Program-made: the position numbers and the translations under genes | Part shown: one piece after another, positions 5,232 to 12,511 of the stretch | Layout of the letters: every line of letters begins with the position of its first letter | How positions within the stretch are numbered: position 1 is the first letter of the stretch | Notes under the pieces: model-generated | The model's database searches: none | The model's input: only the letters and a program-made list of their open reading frames with translations | What the model was told of the DNA's origin: nothing | DNA from: Dehalococcoidia bacterium | GTDB taxonomy: Bacteria > Chloroflexota > Dehalococcoidia > Dehalococcoidales > E44-bin46 | Direction: 5' to 3' | Assembly: GCA_030634425.1 (NCBI GenBank) | Contig: DAOWAU010000006.1 | Coordinates: 1-17,866, forward strand | Length of the DNA: 17,866 nt

Positions 5232-6218
5232 ATGGCTAAACCTAAGGTCGCATTTTATTGGTGTGCTTCATGTGGTGGATGCGAGGAGACGGTGGTTGAC
5301 CTTAACGAGGATTTATTGAAGGTGGCGGATGCTGTGGATATTGTCCTCTGGCCTGTGGCCTTGGATTTTAAGAGGAAGGATGTTGAGGCCATGAAGGATG
5401 GCGAGATAGCGGTGAGCTTCATCAACGGGGCGGTAAGGTTGTCAGAGCAGGAGGAAATGGTAAAGCTCCTGAGGAAGAAGTCCCAGCTTGTAGTTGCCTT
5501 TGGTGCCTGTGCTCATTTAGGGGGAATACCGGGGTTGGGGAACTTCTGTAACAGGGAGACCATTTTCCAATGGGCTTATAAGGATGCTCCAACCGTGGAA
5601 AATCCAAAGGGAATTATCCCCCAAGAGAAGACAGTGGTCGATGGCAAGGAACTCACCTTGCCAGAATTCTACGATACGGTAATGACTCTAGACCAGGCCA
5701 TCCCTGTAGATTATTACCTTCCTGGTTGTCCACCCCCGCCTGATTTAGTACTTAACGCGGTAACCGCTATTCTTGAGGGCAAACTACCGGAGAAGGGGGC
5801 GGTGCTTGCTCCTGATAAGGCTTTGTGTGATACATGCCCCAGGAAGGAGTCGAAGCCGGAGAAATTATCAATGAAGGAAATAAAGAGACCGTGGCAAATC
5901 AAAATGGATCCTGAAAAGTGCTTCTTGGAGGAAGGAGTAATTTGCCTCGGTCCTGCTACCCGTTCGGGGTGTGGTGAAACATGCATTAAGGCTAACCAGC
6001 CCTGCCGAGGGTGTTTTGGCCCTGTAGACAAAGTTGTTGACCAAGGGGCAAAGAGCCTGTCAATGATTGCCTCTATATTAGGGATTGAAGGGGAAGAAAA
6101 GATGACGGACGAGGAGGTCAGTAAATTAATAGGTGGAATCGCAGACCCAGCAGGGACATTCTACAGATTCAGCCTCCCGTCTTCTCTTCTGAGGCGGAAG
6201 AGAATGGAAGTTAAATAG
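5232..6218 (+). CDS. [NiFe] hydrogenase small subunit, group 3 (MvhG/Vhu-like)
   Basis: A 328-residue soluble electron-transfer subunit that carries electrons from the [NiFe] site of the next gene product. Proximal-cluster motifs are present: YWCASCGGCEE (C11, C14, C17), FGACAHLGG (C93) and PGCPPPP (C166). A second set of cysteines supports two further clusters: C199/C202, C230, C238, C247, C251, C258 and C261. There is no twin-arginine signal, so the enzyme is cytoplasmic, as expected for group 3. AGGGGG five bases upstream supports the ATG at 5232. The large subunit follows after 16 bases. The closest recalled relatives are F420-nonreducing hydrogenase small subunits of methanogens and their bacterial counterparts. 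Confidence 0.92.
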   Translation: MAKPKVAFYWCASCGGCEETVVDLNEDLLKVADAVDIVLWPVALDFKRKDVEAMKDGEIAVSFINGAVRLSEQEEMVKLLRKKSQLVVAFGACAHLGGIPGLGNFCNRETIFQWAYKDAPTVENPKGIIPQEKTVVDGKELTLPEFYDTVMTLDQAIPVDYYLPGCPPPPDLVLNAVTAILEGKLPEKGAVLAPDKALCDTCPRKESKPEKLSMKEIKRPWQIKMDPEKCFLEEGVICLGPATRSGCGETCIKANQPCRGCFGPVDKVVDQGAKSLSMIASILGIEGEEKMTDEEVSKLIGGIADPAGTFYRFSLPSSLLRRKRMEVK

Positions 6219-6234
6219 GAGGGATTAAACTAGA

Positions 6235-7695
6235 ATGAAAAAGATAACTATAGACCCAATAACTAGGCTTGAAGGGCACGGAAAGATAGAGATATTCCTC
6301 GATGATGCCGGGAACTGTGATCGGGCGATCCTTCAGATTCCTGAGCTTCGCGGCTTTGAGCAGTTTTCTGTGGGAAGAGCCGCCGAGGAGATGCCCAGAA
6401 TAACCACCATGATCTGCGGAGTATGTCCTACTGCTCATCACATGGCAGCGACCAAAGCCCTTGATGACCTGTTCAAGGTTGAACCCACTTCGGCAGCGAA
6501 GAAGATAAGAGAGCTTATGTACAACGCTTTCTATTCGGAAGACCACATACTGCATTTTATCTTCCTTGGTGGCCCTGACTTTGTTGTCGGTCCCACAGCA
6601 CCTGCTGCCGAAAGGAATGTCTTGGGAGTTATTGGTAAGGTGGGGCTAGAGGTCGCGGGCAAAGTTATAGAGATGAGAAAGAGGATGCGGAATGTGCTGA
6701 GGATAATCGGCGGAAAACCGGTTATGCCTACCGCTGGCTTGCCCGGTGGGGTATCCAAAGCGATTACCGAGGATGAAAGAAAGACCATCGTAGAGGCTGG
6801 GGAATATGGCGTGGAGTTCTGCAAGGTCGTCCTCGGCCTCTTTGATGATGTGGTGCTTAAAAACAAGGAATATGTTGACCTCATCACCGGGGATATCTAT
6901 AAACACAGGACTTACTACATGGGGCTGGTGGACAATAATAACAAGGTAAACTTCTACGACGGGCTGATAAGAGTGGTTGACCCCGATGGTAAACAGTTTG
7001 CCAAGTTTAAGGTTCAGGACTATCTTGGCCACATTAAGGAGCACGTCGAGCCCTGGACTTATGTGAGGTTCTGCTATCTTAAGAAGGTAGGCTGGAAAGG
7101 ATTTGTCGATGGAAAAGATAGCGGTGTTTACCGGGTAGCCCCCTTAGCTCGACTGAATGTCTCCGATGGAATGGCAACCCCGCTGGCCCAGGAAGCCTAT
7201 GATAAGATGTATGAGGTACTGGGCGGGAAGCCGGTTCACAGCACTCTGGCTTTCCATTGGGCTCGGCTTGTTGAGGCGCTCCAAGCTGCGGAACGGGTTC
7301 TGGAGCTTGCCAAAGACCCGGAGATTACCTCTCCTGATATTTTAAACTTGCCTACCCAGACTCCGAAAGAGGGGATGGGGGTGGTGGAAGCGCCGAGGGG
7401 AACCCTCATTCATCACTACCAAACCGATGATAACGGAATTCTCACTAAAGTCAATCTGATTGTCGCCACGCAGAATAATGCGGCTCCGATTAACATGTCA
7501 ATTGAGAAGGCAGCCAAATCGCTGATAAAGAAGGGGGAGGTTCCTGACGGGATTCTCAACATGATTGAGATGGCATTCAGAGCCTATGACCCCTGTCATG
7601 CTTGTGCCACCCACTCGCTTCCCGGAGGAATGCCCCTCGAGGTGAGTGTATATAGCGCCGAAGGAGATTTGGTAAAGAGGCTGAGAAGGGGATAA
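6235..7695 (+). CDS. [NiFe] hydrogenase large (catalytic) subunit, group 3 (MvhA/Vhu-like)
   Basis: A 486-residue subunit holding the Ni-Fe(CN)2CO active site, which splits or forms H2. The N-terminal hallmark DPITRLEGHGKIEIF is present. The first ligand motif is ICGVCPTAHH (C61, C64) and the second is DPCHACATH (C454, C457, H460). Both active-site pairs are ordinary cysteine, with no selenocysteine. Twenty-six residues follow H460, the usual C-terminal extension that a maturation protease removes after Ni insertion. That protease is encoded at 9812. AGGAGGG lies 11 bases before the ATG. The protein appears complete and has no membrane segments. Confidence 0.95.
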   Translation: MKKITIDPITRLEGHGKIEIFLDDAGNCDRAILQIPELRGFEQFSVGRAAEEMPRITTMICGVCPTAHHMAATKALDDLFKVEPTSAAKKIRELMYNAFYSEDHILHFIFLGGPDFVVGPTAPAAERNVLGVIGKVGLEVAGKVIEMRKRMRNVLRIIGGKPVMPTAGLPGGVSKAITEDERKTIVEAGEYGVEFCKVVLGLFDDVVLKNKEYVDLITGDIYKHRTYYMGLVDNNNKVNFYDGLIRVVDPDGKQFAKFKVQDYLGHIKEHVEPWTYVRFCYLKKVGWKGFVDGKDSGVYRVAPLARLNVSDGMATPLAQEAYDKMYEVLGGKPVHSTLAFHWARLVEALQAAERVLELAKDPEITSPDILNLPTQTPKEGMGVVEAPRGTLIHHYQTDDNGILTKVNLIVATQNNAAPINMSIEKAAKSLIKKGEVPDGILNMIEMAFRAYDPCHACATHSLPGGMPLEVSVYSAEGDLVKRLRRG

Positions 7696-7740
7696 GGGGA
7701 GCCGTAAAGTCAAATCTAAAAAATAGATGAGGAGAGTCAT

Positions 7741-9537
7741 ATGGCAATAGAAAAGGCTCAGGTTGAGGAAGTAATCGTCGAAGACACTGGTAAAGTATAT
7801 TTATCACCCTGTCAGGTAAAATGCCCTCTTGGAATAGATATTCAGCGCAATCATATTAGGATTGCCCTACTCCCTCTGGACTCTGAAGAAGCGGCGAAGG
7901 AAATGGTTGAGATAGGCAAGGAGGTTTATGAGAAGAGCCCCTTGTTCCCGCTACTATGTGCCTATATCTGTGGGCTCTGTGAAGGCGAGTGCAATTATAA
8001 GGATGAGACCGGGGCGGTAAGACGGAGAATGGTGATGCGGCCTGTTGCTAAGGAGTATATTAAGTATCTTGAGACAGCGCGTGCTTTGCCTGCTCCTACC
8101 GGGGAAAAGGTGGCGGTGATTGGGGGTGGCCCCGGGGGTTTAATGTGCGCCTATGAATTGAGTAGGAGAGGGTATCAGGCTACCATCTTTGAGAGAAAAC
8201 AGGAGTTAGGTGGGGCTCTGCGGTATATCCCCCGCTATCGTCTTCCCAAGGAACTCGTTGATTCTACTATAAATAGCCTGCTCAGGATAGCCCATGTAGA
8301 GGTCAGGACCGGTGCCGAGATAGGTGATGGGGGCACAGGCCTGGAAGACCTTAAGAAAGAGGGCTATCGAGCTGTATTTATCGCTACCGGTACTCCAGCC
8401 CCGCGACCTCTTACCTTCGGCCGGGAACTCGTTGCCGCAGCCGATGTAGAGGGAGTGGCGATGGGGCTAAACCTTCTCTATGAGGCAAACCAGGGGATAG
8501 TTTCCCCGCAGCTCTATAAGGGTAAAAAAGTGATAGTGGTAGGGGGAGGTAATGTCGCCTTTGACGTCGCCAGGACTGCCCGGAGGCTAGGGGCCAAAAA
8601 GGTCACACTTCTCTGCTTAGAGTGTGTTGATAAGTCCTCTAAAGACGGCATACCTGCTGATGTAGAGGAGATAGAAGGTTCTACTGAAGAAGGGATAAGT
8701 ATCATCTATTCCAGAGGTGTATCGGAGATAATTAGTAAGGGTGGAAGGTTCAAGAAAATAAAGTGTCCACGGTGCACATCGGTCTTTGATGAAGACGGTA
8801 GATTTAACCCTCAATGTGACCCGGGGGATGTGATATACGTTGATGGAGATGTGCTGCTGGTCACCATTGGGCAGGGTCCGGAGCGAGCCTTCTTCCAGGA
8901 GCAGGGCCTGCTGAATGAGATGGGCAGACTGGACGTCGATGCTGTTACCCTTATGAGCAATCTTAAGGAGGGAGTCTTCATCGGCGGTGATGTACAGAGG
9001 GTGGGCTTTGCCTCGGAAGCGATGAGAGACGGAGCTACTGCCGCCGAGTCCATTGACCGCTATCTTAAGGGTGAGGACATGAAGGCAGGGCAAGAAAAGG
9101 ATTACGAGAAGGCTCCTATCCCGGAGAGTCAAGATTATAAGCTTCAGCCAGCACTCAAATGGGCTCCGGTAAAGGAAAGGCTTAATTTCGAACCCTTTGA
9201 GAAGGACTATACCCTGGAGGAAGTTATCCAGGAAGCCAGGAGATGCCTTGTCTGCGGGCCGTGTAAGAGCTGTAAAGGGTGCGTCATTATGGAGCTTCAG
9301 CCTGAGATACCAGATATTGAGGTTGATGATGACTTATGTAGCGGCTGCGGAGTTTGTGTCGCTGTGTGTCCCTATGATGCCAATAAACTGGAGACAACGG
9401 AGAAGGGGATAAAATCAACGGTAGATGTGCTTAAATGCAAGCGCTGTGGCGTGTGTGTTAGCGCTTGTCCTTCTGAGTCTCGGACTATTAAGGATACACT
9501 GGCGGAAACTATAGCGAATACCTATGCCACATTATAA
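7741..9537 (+). CDS. GltD/NfnB-like FAD-NAD(P) flavoprotein with extra Fe-S clusters
   Basis: A 598-residue oxidoreductase that likely passes electrons between the hydrogenase and NAD(P) or ferredoxin. The N-terminal Fe-S domain has SPCQVKCP (near residue 25) and CAYICGLCEGEC (near 75-86), as in GltD. The FAD-binding Rossmann motif VAVIGGGPGGL is near 123 and the NAD(P) one, VIVVGGGNVAFD, near 263. KCPRCTSVFDEDG (C342, C345) sits between the dinucleotide parts, with another Cys at FNPQCDPGD. The C-terminus adds CLVCGPCKSCKGC (from about 501) and a two-cluster ferredoxin domain: CSGCGVCVAVCP (about 531) and CKRCGVCVSACP (about 565). Plain GltD lacks this tail. GAGGAG precedes the ATG. In place and likely role it substitutes for HdrA of Mvh-Hdr complexes. 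Confidence 0.88.
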   Translation: MAIEKAQVEEVIVEDTGKVYLSPCQVKCPLGIDIQRNHIRIALLPLDSEEAAKEMVEIGKEVYEKSPLFPLLCAYICGLCEGECNYKDETGAVRRRMVMRPVAKEYIKYLETARALPAPTGEKVAVIGGGPGGLMCAYELSRRGYQATIFERKQELGGALRYIPRYRLPKELVDSTINSLLRIAHVEVRTGAEIGDGGTGLEDLKKEGYRAVFIATGTPAPRPLTFGRELVAAADVEGVAMGLNLLYEANQGIVSPQLYKGKKVIVVGGGNVAFDVARTARRLGAKKVTLLCLECVDKSSKDGIPADVEEIEGSTEEGISIIYSRGVSEIISKGGRFKKIKCPRCTSVFDEDGRFNPQCDPGDVIYVDGDVLLVTIGQGPERAFFQEQGLLNEMGRLDVDAVTLMSNLKEGVFIGGDVQRVGFASEAMRDGATAAESIDRYLKGEDMKAGQEKDYEKAPIPESQDYKLQPALKWAPVKERLNFEPFEKDYTLEEVIQEARRCLVCGPCKSCKGCVIMELQPEIPDIEVDDDLCSGCGVCVAVCPYDANKLETTEKGIKSTVDVLKCKRCGVCVSACPSESRTIKDTLAETIANTYATL

Positions 9538-9541
9538 ATAA

Positions 9542-9781
9542 GTGGTAAGAAGGGGGGAGACTACGAAAGAGAAAGTAGAAGCAGTTCTAGCTCGGATAAG
9601 ACCAGCCTTACAAGCAGACGGGGGCGACGTTGAGCTGGTAGATGTCAGTGAGGGGGTGGTTAAACTAAAGCTCACGGGTGCTTGCAGTAGTTGCCCTATG
9701 TCAACTATGACCCTGCGAATGGGGATTGAACGCGCTCTCAGGGCTGAGCTACCTGAAATTAAGGAAGTGGTTGCTGTATAG
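9542..9781 (+). CDS. Nfu-type iron-sulfur scaffold (NifU C-terminal domain)
   Basis: A 79-residue protein of the NifU C-terminal family, which assembles or delivers [4Fe-4S] clusters. It shows [16 protein letters not shown] and [11 protein letters not shown] with the family CxxC, at normal length for a stand-alone Nfu. The start is uncertain. GTG at 9542, four bases after the preceding stop, has no ribosome-binding site and probably relies on coupling. The strong GGGGGG at 9552-9557 lies inside this frame, five bases before an ACG at 9563 where family members usually begin (KEKVEAVL). Its place inside an operon encoding many Fe-S clusters suggests dedicated cluster supply, which is inference. 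Confidence 0.88.
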   Translation: MVRRGETTKEKVEAVLARIRPALQADGGDVELVDVSEGVVKLKLTGACSSCPMSTMTLRMGIERALRAELPEIKEVVAV

Positions 9782-9811
9782 TCAATTAACTGGGCAGTTC
9801 CAATAAAGAAA

Positions 9812-10261
9812 ATGAACACACTTATCTTAGGGATTGGAAATCCGATTCTTAGCGACGATGGAGTAGGGATAAAAGTTGCCCGGAGGCTCAAGGAGGAAAG
9901 CCCCCAATCAGAAGTGGCGGAGACGAGCGAAGTGGGGATGGCTCTACTCGACCTTGCCGCAGGCTATGATAGGCTCATTATTATTGACTCTATAAAGACT
10001 GGGCAGGGGAAACCGGGGGAGGTCTATAAGCTTGGGCTGGAAGACTTGAAGCCCTCTATTGATTTCCCTTCATCGCATGGTCTAAATATTGCCACAGCAT
10101 TAGAGCTTGGACGAAAGCTGGGCTATAAGATGCCCTGTCACATTAGTCTGTATGCTGTGGAGGTCAGGGATAACGTCACCTTTGACGAGAATTGTACCGA
10201 GGAGATAGAAAAAAGGGTGCCGTTCATTACAAAACACATAATAGATGAGGAGAGGCTATGA
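9812..10261 (+). CDS. Hydrogenase maturation protease, HybD/HycI family (M52)
   Basis: A 149-residue endopeptidase that removes the C-terminal tail of the large subunit once Ni is in place. The family opening ILGIGNPILSDDGVG is present with D16 at the metal-site position. D59 (in LIIIDSI) and H89 (in SSHGLN) match the other two Ni-sensing positions of HybD (E16, D62, H93 in E. coli). The expected substrate is the large subunit at 6235, cut after His460. The start lies 30 bases after nfu and the stop overlaps the next gene by four bases (ATGA). Confidence 0.95.
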   Translation: MNTLILGIGNPILSDDGVGIKVARRLKEESPQSEVAETSEVGMALLDLAAGYDRLIIIDSIKTGQGKPGEVYKLGLEDLKPSIDFPSSHGLNIATALELGRKLGYKMPCHISLYAVEVRDNVTFDENCTEEIEKRVPFITKHIIDEERL

Positions 10262-10656
10262 ACGATTTTAAGCCTAATATTGTTATCTTTCGCTGCAACT
10301 TTTGTGCCCCTCTCGGGGCAGAGCGCCTTCTTGCTTCACAACTGAAGGACAATTTCAACCCCAGAATGATCAACACCAACTGTACCGGCAGGATAGACCC
10401 AACCTTTATCTTGGATGCCTTCGCTAAAGGCGCCGATGGCGTGATGGTAGTTGGTGACCGTCCTGGAGATTGCCATTTTGTCACTGGTAACTATAAGGCT
10501 ATGCGGAACATAGCGTTGCTCAAAAATATGCTCCCGCAGCTCGGTGTAGAACCCGATAGATTAAGGGCGGAGTGGATTACTTCAGAGGCACCAAAATTTC
10601 TATCCTCATTGAATGAATTTGTTGATAAAGTCACCTCGCTTGGTCCCCTTAAATAA
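10258..10656 (+). CDS. MvhD/FlpD-type electron-transfer subunit, stand-alone
   Basis: A 132-residue protein of the methyl-viologen-reducing hydrogenase delta subunit family (FlpD). In methanogens MvhD binds a [2Fe-2S] cluster and links hydrogenase to HdrA. Family motifs are clear: FRCNFCA (C13, C16), NCTGRIDPTFILDAF, KGADGVMVVGDRPGDCHF, and an ending in WITSEAPKF. The usual GC-x-PGDCH reads GDRPGDCH here, so one of the habitual cysteines is Asp. Four cysteines remain (C13, C16, the CTGR Cys and the GDC Cys). GAGGAGAGG precedes the ATG, which overlaps the protease stop. The fused double version follows 23 bases later. Confidence 0.93.
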   Translation: MNDFKPNIVIFRCNFCAPLGAERLLASQLKDNFNPRMINTNCTGRIDPTFILDAFAKGADGVMVVGDRPGDCHFVTGNYKAMRNIALLKNMLPQLGVEPDRLRAEWITSEAPKFLSSLNEFVDKVTSLGPLK

Positions 10657-10679
10657 GTGGATAGAAAGGTAGAAGCGAA

Positions 10680-11849
10680 ATGAGCGAGCAGGCCATTCCG
10701 GAGATAGTAGCTGTCAAACAAGATATAGATTCTTGTAGCAGTTGCTCCATATGTTCTACCCTTTGCCCTTATGAGGCGCTTACCAAGGATGCCGAAACCA
10801 ATAAGATAACCCTGGATATAGCCAAATGCCAGGTGTGTGGGCTCTGCTACGCTAATTGCCCAGCTAGAGTTATAGACACTATCTATTATGACCTTGATTC
10901 CTTAATTAAGTACCTGGAGAAGGCGAAGCAGGAATATGCTTCCGATACCCTGGTTATTATGTGTCGGGGCAGTGCCCCTGACATGGCTGGGGTGGAGGAG
11001 CTATTCGGTATATCAAAATTCATTCCTCTACTGGTTCCCTGCGTTGGTCGCATTCCAGAGGAGATATACCTGAAGGCTATACTTATGGGAATAAAGAAGA
11101 TTTACCTCCTTGCCTGTGATGTAGATTACTGCCGATATGATAGGGGAAGCCCAGTCACCGGGCGCAAGATCCTTGCCCTCGATATTCTATTGAACCAGCT
11201 TGGCTATGGCCAAGAGGTTATGACCCTTAAACGGCATAGCCTTAAGGTGAAAGTGGATAGAGACTTATGCATTAGCTGTGGTAACTGCGTCTTTTATTGT
11301 CCTTATGATGCTGCCAAGCTCGAAAGTTCAGAAGCCGCCGATTTTGATCTGGATTCTTGTCGGGGCTGTGGCTTATGTGTGGCTATGTGCCCAGCGATAG
11401 CCCTGGATTTAGAGAATTGGGAGAAGGAACGCATTTCAACGTTGATTACCAAGTTATCATCAGAAATGAAGTCGCCAAAGATTTTAGTATTTCGCTGTCA
11501 GTGGGCTGTTTTCCCCCCATTAAATGGGGAGATATTGCCTAATATTCGCTTTATAGACTTACCTTGTGCTTCCAGGATTGAAAACTTCCATGTCTTGCAC
11601 GCTTTGCAGGAAGGTGTAGATGGCGTAATGATAGCGGCTTGCTCTGAAGAGGACTGCAAACAGGAGAAGGCAAGCGGAAAGGCACAGCATTCGGTGGCAA
11701 TCCTGGGTGAAAGGCTGAGCCAAATAGGCCTTCAGGACAGGCTTCATTTCTGCACTACATCTCCAAGATATCCTGAGGAGTTCAATAAGGAATTAGAGCA
11801 GTTTAGTCAAAAGATAAACACTATTGGGTTAAAGGGGGGCAAGGTATGA
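10680..11849 (+). CDS. Ferredoxin-MvhD-ferredoxin-MvhD tandem fusion protein
   Basis: A 389-residue soluble protein built as two repeats of a ferredoxin domain plus an MvhD-like domain. Ferredoxin 1 has CSSCSICSTLCP (C19, C22, C25, C29) and CQVCGLCYANCP (C50, C53, C56, C60). MvhD-like domain 1 (about 88-190) has LVIMCRG, VPCVGRIPEEIYLKA and LLACDVDYCRYDRG. Ferredoxin 2 has CISCGNCVFYCP (from C197) and CRGCGLCVAMCP (from C227). MvhD-like domain 2 (about 263-385) has VFRCQWA, LPCASRIENFHVL and IAACSEEDCKQ. The expected content is four [4Fe-4S] clusters and up to two [2Fe-2S] clusters. Linkage and order suggest it wires the hydrogenase to another oxidoreductase. AAAGGTAG precedes the ATG, and the stop overlaps the next gene by four bases. 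The domain calls are firm; the partners are inferred. Confidence 0.88.
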   Translation: MSEQAIPEIVAVKQDIDSCSSCSICSTLCPYEALTKDAETNKITLDIAKCQVCGLCYANCPARVIDTIYYDLDSLIKYLEKAKQEYASDTLVIMCRGSAPDMAGVEELFGISKFIPLLVPCVGRIPEEIYLKAILMGIKKIYLLACDVDYCRYDRGSPVTGRKILALDILLNQLGYGQEVMTLKRHSLKVKVDRDLCISCGNCVFYCPYDAAKLESSEAADFDLDSCRGCGLCVAMCPAIALDLENWEKERISTLITKLSSEMKSPKILVFRCQWAVFPPLNGEILPNIRFIDLPCASRIENFHVLHALQEGVDGVMIAACSEEDCKQEKASGKAQHSVAILGERLSQIGLQDRLHFCTTSPRYPEEFNKELEQFSQKINTIGLKGGKV

Positions 11850-12487
11850 TAGTAACAACGCAAAAACCCCTAGATGAGATTATGGATCGTATCTCCCTCT
11901 ATACTGATATCTTGGTTGTCGGTTGTGATGGCTGCACTCAGCCACCGAGGGGCTTAAAAGAGGCCGAGACCTTGAGCCAGTTGCTTGAGCTTGCTGGAAA
12001 GCCGAGAAATAAAAGCTTCAACTTTAAGACAATCACAACGGCAAAACAGTGTGACTATTATTTGGTCACTTCTGAGCTTAAGCCCCAACTGAATGGGGTG
12101 AAAGCAGTGCTCTCTTTAGCCTGTGGGATAGGGGTGCAAACTTTAGCTGAGCTTTTCTCCGAGCTTCCCGTCTTTCCTGCGCAAAATACTCATTTCATGG
12201 GAGCAGAAGATAGGGAGCAAAGCATTCTGGAGGTAAGATGTGGCGGCTGTGGAGACTGCATACTAGCCGTGACCGGCGGCATCTGTCCCGTTATCCGATG
12301 TACTAAGGGATTACTTAATGGTGCTTGTGGTGGGCAGCAGGATAACAAATGTGAACTTGACCCCGAGAGGGACTGTGCTTGGTGCCTGATATATGAGCAA
12401 TTAAAGAAGCAGAATAAACTGGAGCTGCTTAAGGAATATCATCCTCCTAGGGATTACCAGCTGAGTGGTTGGAGGTTCACCACGTGA
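11846..12487 (+). CDS. MetV-like protein (methylene-THF reductase C-terminal family)
   Basis: A 213-residue protein of the family annotated as methylenetetrahydrofolate reductase C-terminal domain (MetV in acetogens). An N-terminal GCDGCTQPP motif (C27, C30) is followed by an alpha/beta region with LSLACGIGVQTLAE. The cysteine-rich C-terminus runs from about 131: RCGGCGDCILAVTGGICP, RCTKGLLNGACGG, KCEL and DCAWCLIYEQL. MetV probably binds an Fe-S cluster and couples MetF to an electron donor. No MetF catalytic subunit is seen here. The ATG overlaps the preceding stop, so co-translation with the ferredoxin-MvhD fusion is likely. It may be an electron adaptor of the hydrogenase complex or partner a distant MetF. 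Confidence 0.85.
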   Translation: MIVTTQKPLDEIMDRISLYTDILVVGCDGCTQPPRGLKEAETLSQLLELAGKPRNKSFNFKTITTAKQCDYYLVTSELKPQLNGVKAVLSLACGIGVQTLAELFSELPVFPAQNTHFMGAEDREQSILEVRCGGCGDCILAVTGGICPVIRCTKGLLNGACGGQQDNKCELDPERDCAWCLIYEQLKKQNKLELLKEYHPPRDYQLSGWRFTT

Positions 12488-12511
12488 TAGATTGGGGAGG
12501 GGCAGGAAATT

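Noticed and set aside
7594..7614. Selenocysteine version of the hydrogenase large subunit
   Set aside because: The C-terminal ligand motif reads DPCHACATH with ordinary TGT codons at both positions, so this is a plain [NiFe] enzyme.
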